From Mixophyes australis (taxonomy: Eukaryota > Chordata > Amphibia > Anura > Limnodynastidae): a DNA stretch of 64,000 nt. Where the stretch lies: the NCBI GenBank assembly GCA_036250195.1, contig JAVHZZ010000009.1:42003824-42067823 (forward strand), given 5' to 3'. Position numbers and translations under genes: made by a program. Within the stretch, counting starts at the first letter, position 1. Each line of letters starts with the position of its first letter. Below are positions 10,716 through 21,718 of the stretch, in pieces. The notes under the pieces are model-generated. The model made no database searches. It worked only from the letters and a program-made list of their open reading frames with translations, and was not told the DNA's origin.

Positions 10716-11950
10716 TTGAATAGAAATCTGACTGCGGGGGAAATATTATATATATATTTTGAAGATTGGCCCTCCCTCATAGATTTATTGAATAGGGAGA
10801 GAGGATTAATTATTTACAACATTGGAATATACCCATTTAGGTTAAATTTTCTTCACATGGTTCCATTGATCTGTTTTGCAAATCTCCTTCATTGTAAATG
10901 GTTTGCTTACTTTTAATTCAAATTACCGTGCAGAAATAAAGAAATGCATGACTTTAATAGAAATTAATAAATATTGTCATTTTAATTGCATATTGCAAGA
11001 GTCCACAACCACAAAATACTTCATTTTCTATTTATTTTTCAGTTTGAATACAATAACTATTGGTTGTAACTCTCTCTGAAAAAATATAAATTGTAATAAT
11101 TATTGTATTTACCAGGGTAGAAGATATAAGTATTTTGTTGATAGAAGTATGGACTAATAACTGGTGCAGTTGGAATACTCAAAACCATAGTGCTTGACTT
11201 GCTTGAAAGTAAGAGGCTGACCCTTCCAACTGCACTCGGGGGGACTAGTGATATTACCGATGACTCATCATAGAAGGAGCGGTAATGAAGAGACAGTATT
11301 GGGGAAGGTCTGGAGGTGACAGTCAAACTGATTAATCTAAAAAGTACTTTCTCTGCAGGAGACTGAAAGAGGGCGCTAGAAAACATACAAGAGTGAACAA
11401 AGGAAATCACACAGGAAAGGCATTTTTTTAGCTTTCATATGTAATTTTGTGTACCTGCCCTAGTATAACCTTGCACAGGTTTGTGAATCTGGCTGCAAAT
11501 GCACATGACAGAAAGAGTTAAGGAAAAAGTCCTTCCTTTAGATCTACCTCTATTATTAATTTCAACTTTTCAATCTTTCTCCTAAACTACTATTTGGTTA
11601 AGCCTTATCTATGTCTTAGATTTGTCCTGAGAGCAAGAGGACATTGAGACTTTATATAAATGTGTCAGATTGCGCTGTCCTGTGCCTCTTCACACCCTTC
11701 CAGGCTGTACACATAGGGGGTGATGGTTCTATTACCAACAATGTTTTCATGCAGTAAGGAGGGACTCTTGTGTGCCTTCTGTTAGAGACAGTGTTAGTAT
11801 ACTCAAACATAGAGTTTGGATACACCATTATAAAACATGCCACTGTAAAAGAATCAAACAAACACTCAGAATTACGTGTATTCACTTTATTGGGATCCAT
11901 ACACATAGGTAAAAAAAAAATAATGAGGCGCTAGACAATATATATATATA
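10716..11950. other. Non-coding sequence, nothing recognised
   Basis: Intron-like. Open frames of up to 117 codons on the minus strand near 11057-11410 show no domain. A (TA)n run lies at about 11938-11950. Confidence 0.45.
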
Positions 11951-12596
11951 CAAGTTAACCCGTGCATGATACTCATGCATTCTAGTCAAATCAAGCTACT
12001 TAAGGTATTAAAAAGGTTCTTGTCATGCATTTGGGGCTAGGCCAGGCCTCCTCAGGGGAAGAGCGTTACTTCCCGACGTAAGCGCCCTTTTTTAACGTGG
12101 TTTTGTCCACATGTCACCACCTCATCATTCTTCTCCATCACCTCATCCTTCATCTTCATCACCACATCCTTAATCTCCATCGTCTTACTGTTCTAAAACC
12201 TCTCGATACACAACGTTTCTGCTAAACACCTTATCGCTTTGCTCAGTCTTCCTTGAAGGGCAGTATTCATAGCCTGCACTTTCACATCACTGCTTCTCCG
12301 TACTCGTGAAAATGCGACATACAATTGTCCATGACCAAACAGGCTCTGGTAAATAAATACTCACACGGTCAAGAGTTTGAGCCCTCAACTGGTAAATTTA
12401 TCCTTTACTACCCCTCCCACGGGGGGAAGGGGAAATGATGGAAGTTAACTGACTTCAGTATTATAATTTTTTTGTCAAATAATGTCAGTATACCAAATTT
12501 CAGGTCAATTGGATGAGCCCTTTCTGAGAAAATAGTTTTTTTCCACACACGCTAACACACACACTAACACACGCCGCTAGGCTTATATATATTAGA
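11951..12596 (-). mobile_element. Short non-autonomous Helitron with both termini
   Basis: Read on the minus strand, the element begins with TC (TCTAATATATATAAGCC at 12596) after a host A. It ends at 11951 with CTTG followed by T. Helitrons insert between A and T, begin with TC and end in CTRR, so the 3' end departs from consensus at one base. A perfect 7-bp hairpin, TGCATGA-loop-TCATGCA (11963-11979), lies nine bases from the 3' end, the usual Helitron position. The interior keeps the C-terminal end of the RepHel helicase. At 646 bp it is a deletion derivative. Confidence 0.8.
12180..12342 (-). pseudogene. Helitron RepHel helicase C-terminal fragment
   Basis: The minus strand from 12342 downward encodes LFGHGQLYVAFSRVRRSSDV and then KVQAMNTALQGR. 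GQLYVAFSRV is the last conserved helicase motif of PIF1-like Helitron proteins. The Rep (HUH) domain and the rest of the helicase are missing, so no functional protein is possible. The fragment orients the enclosing Helitron on the minus strand, in agreement with its termini. Confidence 0.85.
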
Positions 12597-12650
12597 TATA
12601 TTAATAGATTCAGTGGTAATTAATAGACAGTGATTACAATTTTGAACAAT

Positions 12651-12730
12651 ATTAGTAATAATGCACAATAGTTCCAATATGGTATTCAGTATTAGTAATA
12701 ATGCACAATAGTTCCAATATGGTATTCAGT
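12651..12730. repeat. Perfect 40-bp tandem duplication
   Basis: The 40-bp block starting ATTAGTAATAATGCAC and ending GGTATTCAGT occurs twice head to tail, at 12651-12690 and 12691-12730. No difference is visible between the copies, which points to a recent slippage event. Confidence 0.95.
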
Positions 12731-13206
12731 AGCAATAGCCGTAAACAGTTACATTAGTTTGTATTAACCAATTAGTAGAGTTAGTGAAAATTACTTCCAT
12801 AACATTAGTCAACAAACCTCCACTAAAGCATAGTATCCAAAAACGACTCTTATAAGGATCTCTGCAAGAACTTTAGGAGCAAAAGTCCCCAACAACAAGC
12901 TGTTCATATTAGTTACAAATATTAGTGATGTTAGTTTAAGATTCCAGCAATCTGACATCTGCATGGGTTAAAGGATAATGCCTTGATGTTGAAAATGATA
13001 GTACACTTTGCAAACGGTCCTTTACTTTTTATGAAACTCAGTTTCCCAGCACTCATGGTACTTGTTGAGTTTTCCCCTCTGTCGTTTACACTGTATGCTT
13101 GTTTTCGGAGGCCACCTTTGTTTAGTATATATGCAGCATAAGCTGTCCAGGTGGCAACAGAATAAATTCAATGATTGTTCCCTTTAGTGTGAGGAATAGT
13201 GTAGTG

Positions 13207-13393
13207 CAGTGGTTCCCAAACTGTGCGCCTAGGCTCCCTGGGGTGCCTTGGAGATCTCACAGGGGTGCCTCGGCCAGGGCCAGTGGTAAGCAAGGCGGGG
13301 GACTACTTGGTAATTATTTTGGATTAGGGGTGCCTCGAAAAATTTTTGGAGACCCTAAGGGTGCCTTAAACTGAAAAAGTTTAGAATCCACTG
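13207..13393. mobile_element. hAT-type MITE with 8-bp TSD (CAGTGGTTCCC family)
   Basis: The termini are CAGTGGTTCCCAAAC and its decayed inverse 'gtttagaatccactg'. Exact 8-bp duplications GTGTAGTG flank the element at 13199-13206 and 13394-13401. The 187-bp interior repeats a 'ggggtgcctcg' motif and has no coding capacity. The CAGTGGTTC-type terminus and 8-bp TSD identify a hAT non-autonomous element. Confidence 0.9.
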
Positions 13394-13401
13394 GTGTAGT
13401 G

Positions 13402-15085
13402 TTAGAAATAGTACCGCGGTCACTGCTCGCTATACATATATATCCAAGCTCCATTAAATTACACATATTTGGTATTCCTATAATCTAATTGTTACAAGTT
13501 GCAGATTATATTTTGTAGAACAAATTGTATGAAAGTTGCTTAAGGAATAGTCAGTGAAACTTGAAAGTCGGCCTGGCTTTCTCTGCCACATAAAAGGGCA
13601 CCTAGGCACTTTTGCTTTTTCACAGAATGAGAATGAGGGGTCTAATCCATCCACCCTGTTGCTGTTATTGGCACTAGTATTAATCTCTTAAGAGGTCACT
13701 AAGATCTTTGACAAGTATACCAACTAGAAGGAAGAGCTACAAACTACTGATCACAAAAAATAATGCGCAGGATAATTCACTGGCTACATAATGTCCCCTC
13801 ACTGAAGATTCTGCTGAAGTAATTACATTTTGCCTTGAAAAATAATCAGTGTGATATTTACATTCACTTAGAGGTATAATCAGTTGTAATTCATACAGGA
13901 AAAAATAGATAAATAAAGGCTTAATCGGTTGTATACACTTAATTCTGTAAACATCTATGTCTGGTTTTGACAGGGATCTTTTGTAAAATTTTAAAAATGG
14001 GAGGGAATGTTTACTGCTATAGAGGGTGGTATATGATTGGTTGTGAGTGGCTTATAACCAATCATATGCTGTTATCTATAAAGCGCTACAGAATTTGCTG
14101 GCACTATATAAATATATGTGAATGAGGATGATCTATGACATTGAACATGCTCTCTGCTTTTTATTGTTCTAACATCAATCCCTGTAGAAACCAGCTAAGT
14201 AAACTTGCTTTATATTTGCCGTTATATAGTGCAAAAGGTGTAGCAGGTGACATAACTCATGTTACATTTAGTACTTATTGCAAGTCTTTAAGTTTATTTC
14301 ACAGTTAACCATTTCTTGTAATAATCTACTCATAAGAAGTAACAAAAATGATCAGTTTTTAAAATATAATATTTTATTAATTATCAAAGTAATAGGAAGA
14401 AAGCACACACAAGTGAAAAATGTTAATTCATTGATTGCAAAAGTGTCCACTTTCTCTCTTAGACTACTGTATATATTCCAGTTATTTTTCCCACCCCCTG
14501 TTGCACAGAGCTTTAGGGATTAAGTTTTGCTTAAGTGACACTGTTACTAGTAGTCAATCTTTAGGTTGTCAGATAAGAAAGGATATACAGAATCAGCAGA
14601 CCAGGTTGAAATATCTGCTCCTTTTTATCTCCATAGGGGGCTAGGGGTTAGAAGTGCTACCACAATGCTCCAGAAATTATGTTATCTTGCACAGTGATAG
14701 TAACGTATCTCATCGCTCTTCGTTTAGGGGTTTATTTGTCATTGGAACTCCAGTCATGGAGATAATGTGGATGATGTGTATTTTTTTTTCGACTGATAAA
14801 TCAGTAATCTTCGCAGTTTAAAAAAAATATTATCACGGGTGATAACAAAATTTTGTTGGAATATGTGCCTATAATCTTAATAAGTGTAAGTGAGCAAAAA
14901 TTTCAGTTTTCACGCATGCTTTTAAAGTGGTCATCTACTTTATGATAACGCACTAAACCATTCTAGTTACTTTTACCGTGAAATAGCCATCAAATGTTTC
15001 CTGAAAGATAGAAATCTGGAAGGAAAGTATTAAGGCCCCAACACTTTGGAAACACTTTGGAAGGACAGGTAAGAATAGTACTTGA
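13402..15085. other. Non-coding sequence with one weak SINE-tail trace
   Basis: A short stretch around 14078-14135 ('aaagcgctacagaatttgc', 'ggcactatataaatatatg') resembles the tail of the SINE-like family. Nothing else is recognised. Confidence 0.45.
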
Positions 15086-15089
15086 TTAA

Positions 15090-15508
15090 GCTGGGTACAC
15101 ACTACACAGTTTTCATCCAATAATCGGCTAAATCAGCCGACATACGACCGCTCGTTCAAAAGTCGGGTCAGTGTGTGCAGTGACACAATGGTTGAAAGTC
15201 TGCCCAAATGGACGATTGTCGCCTCATTTGGTTGGTCATACCGTTTAATATTTTCATTCCAATCTCATTTCCGCTGTGTAGTGTGTATAAACTTCCGACC
15301 GATTCACAACAGTGAGTACGAAATTACAGTCATTGCTCACAATAACATGGCTGTAAAAAGCCGCTAAAGGAACGTCCGCTCTTCCCTTTATCGTCCTAAA
15401 CAAGGCTAGTGTGTATGCAGTCCATGGACCGAGCAATCGGAACATCAATCGTATGTAAAATCGCTCGGCATAAAAAGTTGGTTGAAATTTCTGTAGTGTG
15501 TACTCAGC
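15090..15508. mobile_element. MITE with GCTGGGTACACACTACA termini, probable TTAA target
   Basis: The left end GCTGGGTACACACTACAC and the inverted right end GCTGAGTACACACTACAG match at about 16 of 18 positions. The left flank is TTAA (15086-15089) and the right flank is TTTA (15509-15512), consistent with a TTAA target that has mutated once. TTAA targets are used by piggyBac and Kolobok elements. Internal copies of 'agtgtgtgcag' and 'tagtgtgtat' repeat the terminal theme. It is non-coding. Confidence 0.7.
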
Positions 15509-15512
15509 TTTA

Positions 15513-18500
15513 GGTAGTTGTCACAACCGTCTAATCAGGTGTCGTATTTACTCACACACCCCCTGTCCCTTGGTATTTGCATGTTTCTGCTCTGGAGTTC
15601 TCCATCCTTTGGGACACAGCAGGAACTGACTGCAATATTTATGAAAGTGTGGAAGTCCCAAGCAAATACTTTAAATACCTATTTGCAGTGAAATAAGTGC
15701 AGAGTATTTTAGTCCATGTTTTATTCAACAGGAAAAAAGTAAAAATACCAAAATATAAGTTATTTATGGGGTATATTTTTCATTTAGTTAGAATAATGTT
15801 GGGATGAAACATTTGCCATCAGTCGGATTGCTGTTGATTTATTAAGCAGAGCAGTCAAGTTCTGTGGGGACAGCAACAGCCTCACAATGCAGCACAGCTT
15901 GTTAGCTTTTACGATTTTTACCCTGTGAAAGTGGAGTAAATCAAAGCTGTGGCAACATTGCTTACCCTATGGTTTAAAATGTTAATTGAAATTATCTAGG
16001 TCTGCCAGTTGGGATTAGGGGGAAACGCTCCATGGCCTGGCCTAGTTTTCATCACAAGGGGAACATTTTTTTCATTTGGATGCAAGTCAAAGTATGAATG
16101 CCTGTGCCATTCGTGTCTCTCGTTTTACAGTAAACAAAACATTAAAAATCGACTCTTTTAAGAAAATCTCTGGCAGTTGAACTCATGTTCTCTGCTTAGT
16201 GCAGTGACTATCATATACGATAATTTGTACTACTGCAATTAAGAAAAGAGGGATTGACATATGAAGCATTGATAACGAAGTCTAATTTCTGTGTCCTTTT
16301 AGGAAACCGTGTCCTGTGCCAGAACACAATGTTAGAGTGATATTCTGTTTTTTATTTTTGAAGCTGGATAATAAAGGTATCTCACAGCCCATATGACACC
16401 AATGTTTTATCTAGGAACAAATGTTACAGTATTTCTTCCTTGATGTTTCCTTGTCCGCACCAAGATGAGTCCTGTACTCACAGGTGCTGAAACACACAAC
16501 GCCTGTTAAAAGAGATGACACAACCTTGTACAATAAAGTATTCAAAGTGCGTTCTCAATGCTTCCCTGCAACATATCGTACTAAGAAACGCAACTTAATG
16601 CTCTTGACCGCCACAGTCAGCATTAAAATTAGTGCAAAGGGAAACAATGTCATGGCAGAGTGTGAGTGTAAAGTTTAATTTGCTTATGTTATTTTTTGGA
16701 CTATTAGCTTTAAAAGTTGTTTAGCAGAATTTAAAAACACACGTTGAATACCTGATATTAATGCCTGTTCGTAGGAGCCCTAAGCACATTATTTTCCACC
16801 TGACTGATAAAAGTTTTTCATATAGATTCTAGGAGAATATCTGCTCTCTGGAGCGTATGTCTGCTGCTTTGATACTTGACAATTAAAGCCAGAAAAGACC
16901 AGGCACGCCCCCTCCCTGAGCTCTGTGTGCTGTGGCTGGGGATTGACCTTGAATTCCCTCTTCTGTATGAAATCACCTCACCTGCCCCTGATTTCTGTGT
17001 GCAGCAAGCACAGAGCACATACTGTACACACAGCTACAACTTGATTAAGGCGCTCTGGAATGCAACATGCATTAAATGGCATAGTGCCTTAATTGGCATC
17101 AGGTAGAATGTCATTGCTATGTGTGATTTTGCTGCAGTTACAGATTGGCATTGGTCCATCTTGTACTCCACACATCCTGCACTTTCATTAATCATCAGGC
17201 AAGCTGTTCTTAGGATTTCTGTTGGATCATAGGTATATTCTACATGTCGGATGGACTATGTAGATTGCTGCAAACTGTTTCTTTATGAGGAACAGTGAAT
17301 ATTTTGGAACTTCCCAAAAGTATATATCTTTATTTCAAATTAATTTTTTGCATTTGTTAGTTTAGTAACTTTAGCAACTATGTATAGCAAGATGACTTTT
17401 CATGTTTAATGGTACCAAAATGTCTGCAAAGGTGTGTGACTCTCTATGCATATAGATTAGGGAAGACACACAATTTTGCGCCAGTGGCAAGTTCTGTTCA
17501 ACCTGTATCATCTGCTGTTTGAACGACTTCTGAAATATAAACTATTGATGTATATGGAGAATGAGATTGTAAATTTGCACTGACATGTTGCTGAATGCTT
17601 GGCAGACAGGCATGCAACAAGCAGCACAAAATAGATGCCTGTGTGTATTCACTTGCAAACAAAAAAAATGTATCCATTTATATCAATTTTAATCTTTCTT
17701 TTTTGTTTGGTATTTCAATTTTTAAATTGTTTTCTATAATTGGAGTTTGTGGGCTCTTTCATGGCCAAACTTACATTTTTCACACCCAATTCATATGAAG
17801 GGCCTGCACAAAGTGTAGGGTTTATTGAGCGGGATAGCTGGATGCAAAATTAAAAGTTTGGTTCCCATCTGTTTTCTGCTACGCTGACTGATATCTCACC
17901 AGGCAGATGTACTAATGTGTTCTAAGCTCAAATGTGCTTGAATTCCACTGTATAAATAGAGGTTACAACCATGCGCTGACCAGCCTAAAAATGTTTCCAC
18001 TGAAACAGGGAAACTGTCTGCCTGTCATGGTGGACGGACTAGTCAGTGCAGGGCTGTTGACTCAATGGGAGGAGCCAAGTGCACAGAAAATAGCTTACTC
18101 CCCTTCCCAGAGATTACCACCTCAGCACTCAATAGCCCAATCTCTAGGCTGTGTGGGTAATGAATGAGAAAGTTACATGAGCAGTTAATTGAATAGGTCT
18201 TTTAGCACCATTCTACACTGTCTACATTATATAGGAAAAACATTTTTTACTCTCTCGCATGACAAACCATTCAAGATGTTTTTTCTCCTTGGTATTAACA
18301 AAAAACTGAAAGCTCACAACCACTGAGCCCCATAAATTAAAGTCTCACCTGCCCGCTCAATTACAGGCAATTGAAGCTCCTCACACATCTTTGGCTCTGA
18401 TTCAGGTTATTAATGCTTAGACTGCAGTAATATGAGTTGCTGTGACATCACTGACCCTGTCCCTGTGTATGAATCAACCATACCACACAATATTTCTGTC

Positions 18501-18795
18501 TTCAAGTTTGCAAAGTTGCCAGTCACTCAGAAGGCACAATGTAGTAAAACAAAGATAAAAAAATAAAATAAATCATAAGATCTGGTGAAAGGTATGCATT
18601 AAGTATAAACTCTCTTGCTATTTAATTGATGTTGTTTGTATGTTATTGAGCTCAGCACAGCATTTGGCATATGTTATATCAAATAGTGGTTTCACATATA
18701 CAGACAATAAAAATACCTATGTATGGGACCTGTGTAAAAGTATCTGAGGGTGTTTGATGAACCAGACAGAAAAAATGTGCAGAGGCATAGTGCAG

Positions 18796-18802
<7 letters not shown>
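15513..18802. other. Non-coding sequence, probable PAPPA intron
   Basis: I recognise no gene or repeat family in this long stretch. Small open frames are at background level. Confidence 0.5.
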
Positions 18803-18860
<58 letters not shown>

Positions 18861-18867
18861 GGGGGGG
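18803..18867. repeat. (GT)n microsatellite followed by G-run
   Basis: About 26 GT dinucleotides run to 18854 and are followed by GGTGGGGGGGGG. Overlapping open frames here encode only alternating His-Thr or Cys-Val and are artefacts. Confidence 0.97.
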
Positions 18868-19069
18868 TATATATTCATTTTCTGCCATTCACATACACAG
18901 GTGCAGATCCCCATATCTGCACTTTGAATGATGATTTTATTGCATGATTTTAGTTTGAAAAAATAATGTATATGTTGTCACAAGTAAAATAAAATGTCCT
19001 GCCTACTATCACATTTAGACCACCCATTTACCTAATTAAACTTGGAGGTGTCTTTATTTTATGTGCAGA

Positions 19070-19285
19070 ATCTATACATTTCCCCTTACATGCCATCAGA
19101 CCTGCCCCCATGCCATCATATCTCACCACATTCCCCTTACAGGCCCATCAACATCCCTACCTGCCACCAGATTTCACTGCATGCCCCAGATGCAGAGTAC
19201 ATGCTCATCAGCCTCGCCACATGTCCGTGAGACCGACCCGGATTTCGGGAGTCTCACGGACATTCCGGGAGAGTTTGCAAGTATG
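19070..19285 (+). repeat. Minisatellite plus right end of a CATACTTGCC-family MITE
   Basis: About five degenerate units of roughly 26 bp built on 'ccccttacatgccatcaga' precede a unit ending 'cattccgggagagtttgca' and 'agtatg'. That ending matches the right terminal repeat of the MITEs at 56428-56661 and 61609-61853. The left terminus was not found. The same combination of minisatellite and MITE end occurs at 40825-41407. Confidence 0.6.
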
Positions 19286-20649
19286 ATTTATACATCAAAC
19301 ATAGCAATGCAGATTATGGGCTGTTACATTTTTTGGGTATCTGTAAGCTACGTGAGGTTTGTATACATTGTAACTGGCAAGACTACTTAGCCCCAACCAC
19401 ATTGCCAATTACAGTGAATAATGGAGTATAGATTTCTTCATCTATAATGCCAATCATTCTATTTCCATAAAGTCAGACACACGTGCATCTCCTTTTCTTT
19501 ATTATTAGCCTGTAACCAAATTAATGTTTATGAGGCAGTGTTTCCAAAGTGTACTAATGATTTCATGATATGTTTATGGGTCAGTCTTTCCTGAGATCGT
19601 AGTGTACTAAAGGCAGTGCGATATGTTTATGGGTCAGTCCTCGGTAGACCAGTGTGTTCTAATGGCAGAGTGACATGATTAAATAATGGTGTGAGACAGC
19701 TTTTGTTTTTAATTTTTTTTAGTTTAGAAGAATAAAGTTACAGCAAGAAAAAAAAAGTCAATATTTGGCTGAATTAAAGTGAACACTTTTAGAAACCTGC
19801 ATCTGGGCCCCTGCTATAATGTTTTGCAGTCTGCAGAATGTAATAACTCTACCCAGTTAACAAATATTGTGAAGTGTAATTGTCCACACGGCTGTGTAAA
19901 ACAAAAATATCAATTATTTTTCCATACGAATTTCCAAAAGAAACATAAAAAAATGCATACAACTGTTAAAATAATATTTACATGGAATGCACCATTTTAA
20001 TCCATTGATTTTCTGTTGTGGTTTTATAATTAAAATATACTGTATTGCTTTTAAAACAGCAAACTGTACATGCATGAAACAATTGTGCTATTGAGAAATA
20101 GTGGATACTGTTATTGTTGCCGTATTATGCAATACTGAATAATAGTCAATATATACGAGCAGTAGTACTGACATTATATTCATGTACAGCAGTTTCCCCC
20201 CCCCCAAAAGTCGTGAGTTAAGCAATTGTAAACGTTGAAATAATAAGGCACAATTATATATTATCTACTGATTGAATAATCATTATGATGACGCAACATA
20301 CGTTATTTTGAGAAAACAATAGCCTTGACTCTGATGTTTGCTTTTCCATGATTGTTGTGAGTTTCCTAGAGTATCATGTTTGGACTGAGGTAATCATATT
20401 ACTGGCTGATTTCTTTTAAAGACTACAAAAAAACAATGTACTTCCAAAAAGTTAAATAGTGAAGGTAAGTCCTTATGTTGGTGTTTTATTAATATCTAGC
20501 AAAGTAAAAATTATACAAAGGAAGTAATTGAAGCTAAAATCCTATGAAATAATGACAAATATTATTAACAAAATATGTCTCTTGGAAAAAAAAAAGTAAT
20601 ATATTGCATCATTCTTATTTATATATTTTTCTTTTCTGGGGACACTTAG
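19286..20649 (+). other. 3' part of the intron upstream of the PAPPA exon
   Basis: AT-rich sequence with a ten-C run at about 20195. It ends in a pyrimidine-rich tract ('tatatatttttcttttctgg') and the acceptor 'cacttag' at 20643-20649. Confidence 0.7.
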
Positions 20650-21718
20650 GACTTTATGACAAATGTACTTATACGTCTCATGATCGTGGATGGGTTCTTG
20701 GAATTGAAGCCATGAGCGACCAGGGTACAAGAGAACCACACTATTTCTTCAACTTAAAGACAGATCGTGCTCGAAAAATGACCACCATCACTGCTCATCG
20801 CAACTACCTCCCAAATCAGTGGGTCCATCTAACTGTAACCTACAGTGGTCGTATAATAAAGCTTTATATCAATGGGGCACAAGTGGCAACAAGTACTGAA
20901 CAAGTTGGCCCGATCTTCAGCCCTTTTGCTCGGAAATGTAAAACTCTAATGATTGGTGGAAATGCTCAAAATCAGAATTATAGAGGCTATATGGAACAAT
21001 TTAGACTCTGGAAAATAGCTCGAACACAGAAAGAAATATTGCTTGATATGGACCAGGCATTTCATGGACTGAGTACATCTCTACCTCAACTTGTTCTTCA
21101 AGATAGCTTTGAGAATGTGAAAAACAACTGGTCTCCAATGAAAGATGGTAAAATCCCACAAACTGAAAATGTTTATCTCCATGTTTCATCGCTGGACACA
21201 AATTTAGACCTTCCTCAGTGTGGGCAAACCCTCTGTGACAATTTGCAGGTGATCTCTAGCTACAACATGGTTGCAGGCTTTCGTGGACCTAGAGTTGTAC
21301 GTTATACGGTAGTCAATGTATATGATGACAGCCATGAGAATCCAACAGTCACCAAAGAACAGATTGAGCTTCAGCATAAAAAGCTGAATGAGGCATTTAC
21401 CCCTTACAACATCACCTGGGAATTAAATGTGCTGGAAAGGAATGACTCCTTCCTACGATACCGACTCATCCTTACTAATTGTGACATCACAAAGATTGGT
21501 AGCACTGAATGTGATCCAGAGTGCAACCATAAGCTTACCGGGTATGATGGTGGTGATTGTCGTGGACGCAGCTCTTGTTTGTACTCTAATAGGAAAGAAA
21601 ACAGTGTGTGCGATATGGATTGTAATATCGAAGAATTGGATTATGATGGTGGAGCTTGCTGTAATCCAAATGTCACCGATGTCACAAAGACTTGCTTTGA
21701 TCCAAAATCACCTTACAG
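20650..21718 (+). CDS. PAPPA: PAPPA (pappalysin-1) internal exon: LamG half, linker, LNR1 and LNR2
   Basis: PAPP-A is a secreted metzincin protease that cleaves IGFBP-4 and IGFBP-5. This exon supplies 355 whole codons plus split codons at both ends. The AG acceptor is at 20648-20649, the GT donor at 21719-21720, two bases complete the first codon and two start the last. Residues 1-135 are the second half of the laminin-G-like module (YFFNLKTDRARK, LYINGAQVATS, YRGYMEQFRLWKIARTQ). A CGQTLCDN motif lies at 190-197. LNR1 covers C287-C303 and LNR2 covers C320-C337, each with a DGG calcium-site motif. N-glycosylation sequons are at N253, N264 and N340. The catalytic HEXXH motif lies in a later exon, not recognised in this window. 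Similarity is clearly higher to PAPPA than to PAPPA2. An extra cysteine (C309) in the LNR1-LNR2 linker recalls PAPPA2. The frame is intact. In human numbering this is probably exon 2, from memory. Confidence 0.96.

Noticed and set aside
18679..18947. His-Thr and Cys-Val repeat proteins
   Set aside because: They are translations of the GT microsatellite on both strands.
20650..21718. PAPPA2 instead of PAPPA
   Set aside because: The LNR linker cysteine is PAPPA2-like, but the LamG part (YFFNLKTDRAR, NGAQVATS, LWKIARTQ) and the LNR2 start CDMDCN match PAPPA much better, by memory of both families.
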